Positions 54,744 to 63,548 of a stretch of DNA of 64,000 nt are shown here, in pieces. Position 1 is the first letter of the stretch, and each line of letters starts with the position of its first letter. This DNA comes from Hymenobacter piscis (lineage in GTDB: Bacteria > Bacteroidota > Bacteroidia > Cytophagales > Hymenobacteraceae): positions 62,001 through 126,000 of the forward strand of contig NZ_JAHHZN010000007.1 of NCBI RefSeq assembly GCF_018760735.1, given 5' to 3'. The translations under genes and the position numbers were made by a program. The notes beneath the pieces were generated by a model that had not been told where the DNA came from, did no database searches, and was given only the letters and a program-made list of their open reading frames with translations.

Positions 54744-56897
54744 ATGGAAAATTTCGTTGTTTCGGCCCGTAAGTACCGCCCGGCCACGTTTCGCAGCGTG
54801 GTGGGGCAGCAGCACGTCACCACCACCCTACAGAACGCCATTGCCTCCCAGCACCTGGCCCAGGCGTTCCTGTTTTGCGGCCCCCGGGGCGTGGGCAAAA
54901 CCACCTGCGCCCGGATTCTGGCCAAAACCATCAACTGCGAGTTCGTGGAAGAACACGTGCGCCAGGGCCGGCCGGTTTCGGAGCTGATCAAGAGCCGGCC
55001 CGACATCGTGCCCGAGGTCCTGCTCACGGCCGCCGACCCCGACAACACGCCCTTCGAGCTGGAAGCCTGCGGCAAGTGCAGCTCCTGCCGGGCTTTCCAG
55101 GAAAACGCCTCGTTCAACGTGCATGAGCTGGACGCGGCCTCCAACAACTCGGTGGAGGACATCCGCAGCCTGGTGGAGCAGGTGCGCTACGCCCCCCAGC
55201 AGGGCCGCTTCAAGGTGTACATCATCGACGAAGTGCACATGCTCTCGAACGCGGCCTTCAATGCCTTCCTCAAAACGCTGGAAGAGCCGCCGAGCTACGC
55301 CATCTTCATCCTGGCCACCACCGAGCGCCACAAAATCATCCCCACCATCCTGTCGCGCTGCCAGGTTTTCGACTTTAACCGCATCAAGGTCGATGACATG
55401 CGCAGCCACCTGCGCTACGTGGCCACCCAGGAGCAGATTCAGGCCGAAGACGACGCCCTGCACCTGCTGGCCCAGAAGGCCGACGGCGGCCTGCGCGATG
55501 CCCTGAGCATGTTCGACCAGATGGTGACCTTCTCGGGCCAGCACCTGCGCTACCAGGACGTGGTCCAGAACCTGCACATTCTGGATTACGACTACTACTT
55601 CCGGCTGGTAGATGCCCTGCTGACCGAAAACCTGAGTGCCACGCTGCTGCTGCTGGAAGAAGTGATGCAGCAGGGCTTCGACCTGCATAACTTTGTGGTA
55701 GGCACGGCCGAGCACCTGCGCGGCCTGCTCGTGTGCAAAGACCCCGTAACGGTGCAGCTGCTGGAAGTATCCGACAACATCCGCAGCCGCTACGTGCAGC
55801 AGGCCCAGGCCGCGCCGCTGGCCTTTCTGCTCTCGGCCCTGAACCTGGTCAGCCTCTGCGACCGGGAATTCAAGCAGGCCAAAAACCAGCGCCTGCACGT
55901 GGAGCTCATGCTCATGAAGCTGGCCTACCTCAACGGGGCCGTGCAGTTTGCCCGCGACCTGAGCGCCCCCGCCGCCTCGACCAGCAACGGCGAGGCGAAA
56001 AAAAAAAGTAGCGTAACTCCGCCCGCCCCGGCCGGTAGCCCAACTGCCCCCTCTTCCGCCGGCCAGCTCGTGGCCGACGGCACCGCCGAAGCCCCGGCCA
56101 CGTATGCGGCCGCGCCGCCCCAACAGCCCAGCCACCAACAACCAGCCACCAACAACCAAGCAGCCCCCGCCGACCCCGAGCCCATCGTGCCGGTGGCCAG
56201 CGGCGTGGAGGAGCTGCACGACACGCCCAGCATCGAGGACGAAACCGCTACGCAGGTGCCCACCACCCGCCAGCTCCGCGACACGGTGCCCCACGTGGAA
56301 ATCGGGCGGCCCAGCATAGCCGGTCACGAGCCGGGGCAGCCGGCCGTTACGGCTGCTCCCCTGCCCCCGCCCCTACCGAAACCCGGCCTGCCGCCGGCGG
56401 GCAAGCCCCTGGGCCTCGGCGCCAAGCTGCCCGGCCTGGGTAGCCTCAATGCCATGAAGGCCCAGCTGGCCCAGCAGAACGCCGCCGGCAAAGCGGCCGT
56501 GGAAGCCGAGCCCGGCGGCCCCGTCACCGGCCTGCCCGCCATCGACGACGCGGTGCTGCAGCGCGTGTGGCAGGAGCTGACCGAGGAGCGCAAGGCCGTG
56601 AGCATGATGCACTACAGCATCCTCAAGCGCCCCGTGCAGGCCAACGACCAGCACCTGATTCTGCTCCAGGTGGATAACCCGGTCCAGGAAGACCAGTTCA
56701 ACGACTTCCGGGCCGACTTTCTGGGCGAGCTGCGCCGCCGCTCCGGCTACCCCCGCCTCAACGTGCAGGTCAGCGTGGTGGAGCGCCAGGAAACCGGGCG
56801 CAAGCTCTACACCTCCTCCGATAAGATGGACTATCTGATCGGGAAGTACCCGATCCTGAGCGAGATGAAGCAGAAGCTCGGCCTCGACGTCGACTAA
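54744..56897 (+). CDS. dnaX: DNA polymerase III subunits tau/gamma
   Basis: A 717-residue clamp-loader ATPase. ATG 54744 gives MENFVVSARKYRPATFRSVV. Walker A is GPRGVGKT at residues 46-53, zinc cysteines lie in EACGKCSSC, and the Walker B/SRC region follows (YIIDEVHMLSNAAFNAFLKTLEEPP, then ILSRCQVFDF). Domain III ends near residue 400. A Pro/Ala-rich linker (about 405-590) carries an A10 run at codons 419-422 and an in-frame heptamer array at 461-472. A C-terminal tau-specific domain follows (VWQELTEERKAVSMMHYSIL). Frame slippage at A10 would give a gamma-like protein of about 422 residues. Confidence 0.96.
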   Translation: MENFVVSARKYRPATFRSVVGQQHVTTTLQNAIASQHLAQAFLFCGPRGVGKTTCARILAKTINCEFVEEHVRQGRPVSELIKSRPDIVPEVLLTAADPDNTPFELEACGKCSSCRAFQENASFNVHELDAASNNSVEDIRSLVEQVRYAPQQGRFKVYIIDEVHMLSNAAFNAFLKTLEEPPSYAIFILATTERHKIIPTILSRCQVFDFNRIKVDDMRSHLRYVATQEQIQAEDDALHLLAQKADGGLRDALSMFDQMVTFSGQHLRYQDVVQNLHILDYDYYFRLVDALLTENLSATLLLLEEVMQQGFDLHNFVVGTAEHLRGLLVCKDPVTVQLLEVSDNIRSRYVQQAQAAPLAFLLSALNLVSLCDREFKQAKNQRLHVELMLMKLAYLNGAVQFARDLSAPAASTSNGEAKKKSSVTPPAPAGSPTAPSSAGQLVADGTAEAPATYAAAPPQQPSHQQPATNNQAAPADPEPIVPVASGVEELHDTPSIEDETATQVPTTRQLRDTVPHVEIGRPSIAGHEPGQPAVTAAPLPPPLPKPGLPPAGKPLGLGAKLPGLGSLNAMKAQLAQQNAAGKAAVEAEPGGPVTGLPAIDDAVLQRVWQELTEERKAVSMMHYSILKRPVQANDQHLILLQVDNPVQEDQFNDFRADFLGELRRRSGYPRLNVQVSVVERQETGRKLYTSSDKMDYLIGKYPILSEMKQKLGLDVD
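55998..56007 (+). other. A10 slippage site in dnaX
   Basis: Ten consecutive A follow GAG GCG and precede GTAGCG. In the main frame this reads AAA AAA AAA AGT. A shift of one base back, or one extra A in the transcript, gives AAA AAA AAA AAG TAG, which stops at once. The layout matches the dnaX slippage site of Thermus (A9) and the outcome of the E. coli frameshift. Confidence 0.75.
56119..56160. repeat. In-frame heptamer array within dnaX
   Basis: Units CCAACAG, CCCAGCC, ACCAACA, ACCAGCC, ACCAACA, ACCAAGC keep exact 7-bp spacing and encode a polar peptide (QQPSHQQPATNNQA) in the tau linker. The orientation is the one free of stop codons. Confidence 0.8.
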
Positions 56898-56932
56898 ATC
56901 ACAGCTGGCGCTGATGGTGCCATCTGTGATTT
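56896..56932. terminator. Hairpin at the dnaX stop
   Basis: AAATCACAG and CTGTGATTT arms overlap the dnaX stop; an inner GGC/GCC pair extends the stem. CATCTGTGATT is echoed by CATCTGCGATT about 45 bases later. There is no long T-tract, so it may be another small repeat that doubles as a transcript end. Confidence 0.4.
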
Positions 56933-57020
56933 AGCGAATCTGGGGCGGCTGCGTCATCTGCACCATCTGCGATTCATAAGCATTTTTTCGGACTTGGAGG
57001 CCGCGGGGGGTTGATGGGGC

Positions 57021-57051
57021 TTTTTATTCCCGGGGGGGTCGCCTATCTTTG
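57021..57051 (+). promoter_or_regulatory. Promoter of the M16 peptidase gene
   Basis: TTTT (57021-57024), a 19-base spacer, then TATCTTTG (57044-57051). This fits the Bacteroidota consensus with one mismatch and gives a leader of about 40 bases. Confidence 0.6.
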
Positions 57052-57095
57052 AGTTTCTTCTTCCTCTCTGCGCTGCCTTCCGTCCCGGTTTTCCT

Positions 57096-60062
57096 GTGAA
57101 AAAACCCTTTCTGCTCCTCGTTCCGGCCCTGGCCTCCCTGGGTCTGACTCAGTGCCAAACCAGTAAGCCCGCTACTTCCGTTGCCCCGGCCACCGAAGCA
57201 GCCGCTGCCCCAACCCAGAAGGAATACCAGTACCAGACCGTGGAAGGCGACCCGCTCCAGGCCCGCATCTACACCCTCGATAACGGCCTGACCGTCTACC
57301 TTTCCGATTACAAGGACGCCCCCCGGATTCAGACCTATCTGGCCGTGCGCGCGGGCTCCAAGAATGACCCCCACGACGCTACCGGCCTGGCCCACTACCT
57401 CGAGCACATGGTGTTCAAGGGCACGTCCCGCCTCGGTACCCAGAACTGGGCCCAGGAAAAGCCCGAGCTGGCTAAAATTGAGGCCCTCTACGAGCAGTAC
57501 CGCGCCCAGCGCAACGACCCCGTGGCCCGGCGCAAGACCTACCACCAGATTGATTCCATCTCGGGCGTGGCGGCCAAGTACGCCGTGGCCAACGAGTACG
57601 ACAAGGTGATGGGCGCCATCGGCTCCAAGGGCTCCAACGCCTACACTTCCGTTGAGCAGACGGTGTACCAGGAGGACATTCCGAGCAACCAGCTCGAGAA
57701 GTGGGCCGCCATTCAGAGCGAACGGCTGGGCGAGATGGTGCCCCGCCTCTTCCACACCGAGCTGGAAGCCGTGTATGAGGAAAAGAACCGCGGCCTCGAC
57801 AACGACTTCAGCAAGGAGTACGAGGCCCTCAACCGCACGCTCTACCAACAGCACGAGTACGGCACCCAGACCACCATCGGGACCATCGAGCACCTGCAGA
57901 ATCCGTCCATCACGGAAATCAAGGCGTATTTCGACAAGTACTACGTGCCCAACAACGTGGCCCTGGCCCTGAGCGGCGACCTGGACTACGACCAGACCAT
58001 CCGGGTAATCGACAAGTACTTCGGCCAGCTGAAGTCCAAGCCGGTGCCGGCCTTCACGCCCGCCCAGGAAGCCCCCCTCACGGCCCCGGTCGTGACCCAG
58101 ATTGTGGGCCCGAGCGCCGAGAACGTGATGCTGGGCTTCCGCTTCCCCGGCACGGCCACCCCCGACGCGGTGGTGCTGCGCATGATCGACAAGATCCTGA
58201 CCAACGGCCAGGCTGGCCTGATTGACCTTAATCTCAACCAGCAGCAGAAGGTACTGCAGGCCGCCTCCTTCACCGACCTCAACAACGACTACTCCTCCCA
58301 CATCCTCTACGCCACGCCCCGCGAGGGCCAGAAGCTGGAAGAAGTGCGCGACCTGCTGCTGGGCCAGTTGGAGAAAGTAAAGCAGGGCGACTTCCCGGAG
58401 TGGCTGATTCCGGCCATCATCAACAACGAGCAGCTCCAGCGTACCAAAAGCTACGAGAGCAACGAGGCCCGCGCCGGCGCCTTCGTGTCGGCCTTCGTGG
58501 CCCGCGAGGACTGGAAGGACTACCTCCAGCAGTTCGAGGACTTCGGCAAGATCACCAAGCAGGACGTGATGCGCGTGGCCCGGCAGTACTACGGCTCCGG
58601 TTACGCGGCCATCTACAAGCGCACCGGCGAAGACCCCAACAAGGTGAAGGTGGTGAAGCCCGCCATTACGCCCGTGCCCGTGAACCGCGAAGTGGCCTCC
58701 GACTTCTACAAGCAGGTAACGGCCATGCCCAACCCCGAGCTGAAGCCGGTGTTCGTGGATTACCAGCAGGACATCAAGGAGACTAAGCTGGCCTCGGGTG
58801 TGCCGGTGTACTACACCCACAACGAGGAAAACAACCTCTTCAACCTGTACTACGTGCTCGATATGGGCACCAACACCGACCCGCGCCTCGGGTTGGCCAC
58901 CGACTACCTGCAGTACCTGGGCACCGGCAAGTACTCGGCCGCCGAGCTCCAGCAGGAGTTCTACAAGCTGGGCTGCTCGTTTTCGGTGAGCAGCGGCCAG
59001 GACCGCACGTTCGTGAGCCTGAGCGGCCTCGACAGCAACATGGAGCCGGCCCTGCAACTGTTCGAGCAGCTTTTGCACGCCCCCAAGCCCGACGCCGCTG
59101 CCCTTAAGAATATGGTGGCCGGCGTGCTTAAGGCCCGTCAGGATGCCAAGCTCAACAAAGGCGTGATTCTGAATCAGGCCCTGGTGAACTACGCCAAGTA
59201 CGGCGCCCAGAACCCCTTCACCACCCAGCTCAGCGAGAAGGAGCTCAAAGCCCTCAAGCCCGAGCAGCTCACCGCCGTTATTCAGAAGATTCCCACCTTC
59301 CAGCACCGGGTGCTGTACTACGGCCCCAAGCAGGAAGCCAGCCTGACCACCACGCTCAACAAGCTGCACCAGACGCCCGCTACCCTCATCCCCACGCCCG
59401 CCAGCAAGGACTTCGCCGAGAAGCCCCTCGACAAGCCCAAGGTGTACTGGGTCGATTATAACATGGTGCAGGCCGAAATCCTGTTCCTGACCAAAGGGCC
59501 CGTGTTTGATAAAGGCCTGGTGCCCACCACCAGCCTCTACAACGAGTACTTCGGCGGCAGCATGGGCAGCATCGTGTTCCAGGAATTGCGCGAGTCGAAG
59601 GCCCTGGCCTACTCGGCTTCCTCGCGCTTCTCGAATGCCGACAAGCTCGGCCGCAGCTCCTACAACCTGAGCTACATCGGTACCCAGGCCGACAAGCTGC
59701 CCGAGGCCATGGCCGGCATGAACACCCTGCTCAACGACATGCCCACGGCCGAAGCCAACCTCCAGATTGCCAAGGCCGCCATCCGCAACAGCATCGCCAC
59801 CGAGCGCATCACCAAGTCCGACATCCTCTTCAGCTACGAGCGGGCCAAGCGCCTGGGCCTCGACTACGACCTGCGCCGCGACGTGTACGAGCAAACGGCC
59901 AACATGAGCTTCCAGGACCTGCTTCAGTTCCAGCAGGCCCGCGTGAAGGGCCAACCCCAGACCATCCTAGTCATCGGCTCCAAGGACCGCCTCAATTTCA
60001 AGGAGCTGGCCAAGTACGGCCAGGTCCAGCAACTTACCCTGAAAGAGATTTTCGGGTACTGA
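57096..60062 (+). CDS. M16-family zinc metallopeptidase lipoprotein (pitrilysin-like)
   Basis: A 988-residue double-length M16 peptidase from a GTG start, with a lipoprotein signal whose lipobox is GLTQC (Cys20). The inverted zinc motif HxxEH is His100-Tyr-Leu-Glu103-His104 in LAHYLEHMVFKGT, with the distal Glu in ELEAVYEEKNR. Two M16 halves can be seen; the second (from about residue 560: LASGVPVYYTHNEENNLFNLYYV) lacks a zinc motif, as in other single-chain pitrilysins, and contains RESKALAYSASSRF. It should degrade peptides at the periplasmic side of a membrane. It has its own promoter, and a palindromic repeat follows. Confidence 0.94.
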   Translation: MKKPFLLLVPALASLGLTQCQTSKPATSVAPATEAAAAPTQKEYQYQTVEGDPLQARIYTLDNGLTVYLSDYKDAPRIQTYLAVRAGSKNDPHDATGLAHYLEHMVFKGTSRLGTQNWAQEKPELAKIEALYEQYRAQRNDPVARRKTYHQIDSISGVAAKYAVANEYDKVMGAIGSKGSNAYTSVEQTVYQEDIPSNQLEKWAAIQSERLGEMVPRLFHTELEAVYEEKNRGLDNDFSKEYEALNRTLYQQHEYGTQTTIGTIEHLQNPSITEIKAYFDKYYVPNNVALALSGDLDYDQTIRVIDKYFGQLKSKPVPAFTPAQEAPLTAPVVTQIVGPSAENVMLGFRFPGTATPDAVVLRMIDKILTNGQAGLIDLNLNQQQKVLQAASFTDLNNDYSSHILYATPREGQKLEEVRDLLLGQLEKVKQGDFPEWLIPAIINNEQLQRTKSYESNEARAGAFVSAFVAREDWKDYLQQFEDFGKITKQDVMRVARQYYGSGYAAIYKRTGEDPNKVKVVKPAITPVPVNREVASDFYKQVTAMPNPELKPVFVDYQQDIKETKLASGVPVYYTHNEENNLFNLYYVLDMGTNTDPRLGLATDYLQYLGTGKYSAAELQQEFYKLGCSFSVSSGQDRTFVSLSGLDSNMEPALQLFEQLLHAPKPDAAALKNMVAGVLKARQDAKLNKGVILNQALVNYAKYGAQNPFTTQLSEKELKALKPEQLTAVIQKIPTFQHRVLYYGPKQEASLTTTLNKLHQTPATLIPTPASKDFAEKPLDKPKVYWVDYNMVQAEILFLTKGPVFDKGLVPTTSLYNEYFGGSMGSIVFQELRESKALAYSASSRFSNADKLGRSSYNLSYIGTQADKLPEAMAGMNTLLNDMPTAEANLQIAKAAIRNSIATERITKSDILFSYERAKRLGLDYDLRRDVYEQTANMSFQDLLQFQQARVKGQPQTILVIGSKDRLNFKELAKYGQVQQLTLKEIFGY

Positions 60063-60070
60063 CGCCGCCT

Positions 60071-60165
60071 GTCATCCTGAGCGAAGCGAAGGACCTTATC
60101 ACGTCAGAACAAGTTGTTCAACGACTAGCCAACGTGATAAGGTCCTTCGCTCCGCTCAGGATGAC
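60071..60165. repeat. Dispersed palindromic repeat, GTCATCCTGAGC family (copy 3)
   Basis: Arms of 34 bases (60071-60104 and 60132-60165) match at 33 positions and begin GTCATCCTGAGCG. The centre contains GAACAAGTTGTTC, itself palindromic. It lies between the M16 and icd genes. Confidence 0.9.
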
Positions 60166-60217
60166 GGGGCGGCCCCACTCAACTACAACCCTATAGTACC
60201 TAAGTACCTTTTCGACA

Positions 60218-61480
<1,263 letters not shown>

Positions 61481-61510
61481 TAGCTTGGCATACGCCAACT
61501 ACCTCAACCG

Positions 61511-61555
61511 GAACCCCCGCGTTGGCTGTAAGGCCGGCGTGGGGGTTTTGTTTTG
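61511..61555 (+). terminator. Terminator of icd
   Basis: AACCCCCGCG and CGTGGGGGTT arms about 16 bases apart, then TTGTTTTG. It lies 31 bp past the icd stop. Confidence 0.85.
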
Positions 61556-61568
61556 TACGAGCCTCTGG

Positions 61569-61707
61569 CACTCGCTCGGCTGTGCCGAGTGAGGCCTACG
61601 CCTGAGGGGCTGTGCCCCGAATCCGCCTGCACCAAACTGCGCAGTATGTGAGCAGGCGCGCGCAGCATAGCTGCTTGGTCGTCACTCGGCATAGCCAAGC
61701 GACTGCA
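61569..61707. repeat. REP-like multi-hairpin unit A
   Basis: Consecutive small palindromes: CTCGGC-TGT-GCCGAG, AGGC-CTAC-GCCT and GGGGC-TGT-GCCCC, then GCCTGC...GCAGGC and a closing CACTCGGC-ATA-GCC. The unit is nearly identical to unit B over its first ~70 bases and is inverted relative to unit C. Confidence 0.88.
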
Positions 61708-61746
61708 AAAGAGACAAGACAGCACAGTGGGTAGAAGTTATTCGTT

Positions 61747-61789
61747 GCGGGTGTTATCTTTTCGATATGTCCGAACTGCACTCGCCCCG
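61747..61789 (+). pseudogene. Remnant of a transposase 5' end
   Basis: The bases TATCTTTTCGATATGTCCGA and the ELH codons that follow resemble the leader and first codons of the complete transposase (CATCTTTTTAAGATGTCTGA). After MSEL the frame runs straight into REP unit B and stops within it at TGA. It looks like an internally deleted copy of the element. Confidence 0.6.
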
Positions 61790-61930
61790 CACTCGCTCGG
61801 CTGTGCCGAGTGAGGCCTACGCCTGAGGGGCTATGCCCCGAATCCGCCTGCGCCACCTGTGCCGCCGTGGCAGGCGCGCGCAGCGCAGCTGCTTGAGCAT
61901 AGTACTCACCCGGCAAAGCCGAGCGGCTGC
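61790..61930. repeat. REP-like multi-hairpin unit B
   Basis: It repeats the hairpin order of unit A and ends CGGCAAAGCCGAGCGGCTGC. The middle differs, with GCCGCCGTGGCAGGCGC matching unit C. It lies 47 bp upstream of the transposase gene, in the same orientation as unit A. Confidence 0.88.
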
Positions 61931-61977
61931 ACCATATTGACGCCGCGAATAGTCGTTTAGTATACCATCTTTTTAAG

Positions 61978-62508
61978 ATGTCTGAACTGCGCAAAACCTA
62001 TCCAGGAGGCTTGTTTTTCCTGACCCTGACGGTTGTGGGTTGGGTAGATGTATTTATCCGGCCGCAATACACCCAAATCATTATCGACAGCCTCCGGTAC
62101 TGCCAGCAGCATAAAGGGCTTGAACTTTATGCCTACGTGGTGATGAGTAGTCATATCCACCTGATTGCCGCCCGCACAGAGGGTAACCTCAGCGACGTGC
62201 TCCGCGACCTGAAGGCGCACACCACCCGCCAACTGCTCAAGGCCATTGCCGAAAACGAGCACGAGAGCCGCCGCGAATGGATGATGCGCCTCTTCGCCCA
62301 TTATGCCCGCCCGCAACGCCAAAACGAGCAGTACATGTTCTGGCAAAAGACCACCTTCCCAATTGCCCTCTGGACCCCAGCTGTCATACAACAGAAAGCC
62401 GATTATATTCATAACAACCCCGTTGCTGCCGGCCTCGTCACCGCTCCGGAACATTATCCCTTGAGTAGTGCCTCCTACTTCAGCCCCTTGCAGATGATGC
62501 CACTCTAA
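61978..62508 (+). CDS. REP-associated tyrosine transposase (Y1/IS200-like)
   Basis: A 176-residue HUH-type single-strand transposase. The HUH motif is His59-Ile-His61 in VVMSSHIHLIA, and the catalytic tyrosine is Tyr143 in KADYIHNNPVAAGLV. The N-terminus YPGGLFFLTLTVVGWVDVF and central LKAHTTRQLL are typical of RAYT proteins. These domesticated or mobile enzymes nick and move nearby REP hairpins. Here three hairpin units flank the gene (two upstream, one inverted downstream), so the system looks intact. It is AT-richer than its neighbours. Confidence 0.95.
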   Translation: MSELRKTYPGGLFFLTLTVVGWVDVFIRPQYTQIIIDSLRYCQQHKGLELYAYVVMSSHIHLIAARTEGNLSDVLRDLKAHTTRQLLKAIAENEHESRREWMMRLFAHYARPQRQNEQYMFWQKTTFPIALWTPAVIQQKADYIHNNPVAAGLVTAPEHYPLSSASYFSPLQMMPL

Positions 62509-62554
62509 TGGTTGATATCCTGGCGTCACCAGAACTTGCCGCCGCACTCCCGCC

Positions 62555-62697
62555 GCACTCGCTCGGCTATGCCGAGTGAGTACTACGCCCAAGCAGCTGT
62601 GCTGCGCGCGCCTGCCACGGCGGCATAGGTGGCGCGGACGGATTCGGGGCACAGCCCCTCAGGCGTAGGCCTCACTCGGCATAGCCGAGCGAGTGCG
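62555..62697. repeat. REP-like multi-hairpin unit C, inverted
   Basis: This is the reverse-complement arrangement of units A and B. It starts CACTCGCTCGGCTATGCC and ends with the CCCCTCAGGCGTAGGCCTCA order seen reversed in the upstream units. It bounds the transposase gene on its 3' side. Confidence 0.88.
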
Positions 62698-62733
62698 GGG
62701 GTAGCGGCCCGGTAAAGAAACCACTAACCCCAA

Positions 62734-62772
62734 AACACAAACAGGGCACCCACCGGGTGCCCTGTTTGTGTT
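62734..62772 (-). terminator. Terminator of the 62.8-kb gene
   Basis: An 18-bp stem (AACACAAACAGGGCACCC and its complement) closes on a three-base loop, 18 bp past the stop of the gene on its right. Confidence 0.85.
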
Positions 62773-62789
62773 GCAACGAACCGAAATAC

Positions 62790-63494
62790 TTACGCCGGTT
62801 CGGCTTTTCGTTCGCGGCGCACGCGCTTGATTAGTTGACGGAAGGTGTAGTCCTCGGCTTTGGCTTTGTCGGAGCGGCCGTAGAGGGCTTTGCCGTCGTT
62901 GAAGAGGTGGGTCATGGGCTCGTAGAGGGCGTTGAGGACGATCATATTTTCCTCGGTATTTCCCTTCTGGGTGCTCATCTGGCTGCCCTGGGCGGTGGTA
63001 TCGACCACCAGCGTATCGTAGATGTCCTGGAGTTGCTGGGTGTCTTGGGGCTGCTGGCCCTTGGCGGCCAGGGCGGCGGCGTTGGCCTCGATGTTCTGGA
63101 GCAACGTTTTGAGGGCCGCTTCCAGGCCGGCGTGGTCGTCGTGGTTGCGGGCGCGGCGGGCCTGCTCCAGCCCGAAGCGGTCGGCGGGCACCGTGAGCGG
63201 GGTGGCGCGGCGCACCCGGGCGGCCAGAAAATCCAGCAGCTGCGGCAGCTGCTTGTAGAGGCCGTTAATCCGCTCGGTGAACACCATGCGGCGGGCAATC
63301 TGCACGGAGGTCGCCTCCAGCCCATCGGCCGCCGCCAGCCGCGCATCATAGTCCTGGAGGAAGGCGGCGGTGTAGTCCTCGGGCAACAGGGCCCGGAAGT
63401 CGGCCTGGTCGCGCAGGTAGCTTACGCGCAGCAGCCGGGCCAGGGGCACCAGCTCATCCAGCCGACAGGAAAAATTGGGTTTGACACGTTCCAT
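62790..63494 (-). CDS. Hypothetical protein of 234 residues
   Basis: I do not recognise this protein. It begins MERVKPNFSCRLDELVPLAR and is largely helical, with segments LEATSVQIARRMVFTERINGLYKQLPQLLDFLAARV and LEAALKTLLQNIEANAAALAAKG. A C-terminal basic end (RQLIKRVRRERKAEPA) could contact nucleic acid. No signal or membrane segment is present. It lies directly downstream of the 21-bp tandem array on the same strand. Its own terminator follows. Confidence 0.7.
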   Translation of the reverse strand: MERVKPNFSCRLDELVPLARLLRVSYLRDQADFRALLPEDYTAAFLQDYDARLAAADGLEATSVQIARRMVFTERINGLYKQLPQLLDFLAARVRRATPLTVPADRFGLEQARRARNHDDHAGLEAALKTLLQNIEANAAALAAKGQQPQDTQQLQDIYDTLVVDTTAQGSQMSTQKGNTEENMIVLNALYEPMTHLFNDGKALYGRSDKAKAEDYTFRQLIKRVRRERKAEPA

Positions 63495-63548
63495 AGTATA
63501 GATAATGAGAGGGTTGAAGAATAACGAAATATAAAAATATTCCGCCCG

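Noticed and set aside
57024..59954. A 976-codon open frame antisense to the M16 peptidase gene, and similar long antisense frames opposite aldB, ade, pheT, dnaX, ispH/cmk and the phosphoesterase gene
   Set aside because: They are His/Gly/Val-rich, match no protein family, and mirror a GC-biased codon pattern of clear genes on the other strand. High GC removes stop codons from antisense frames.
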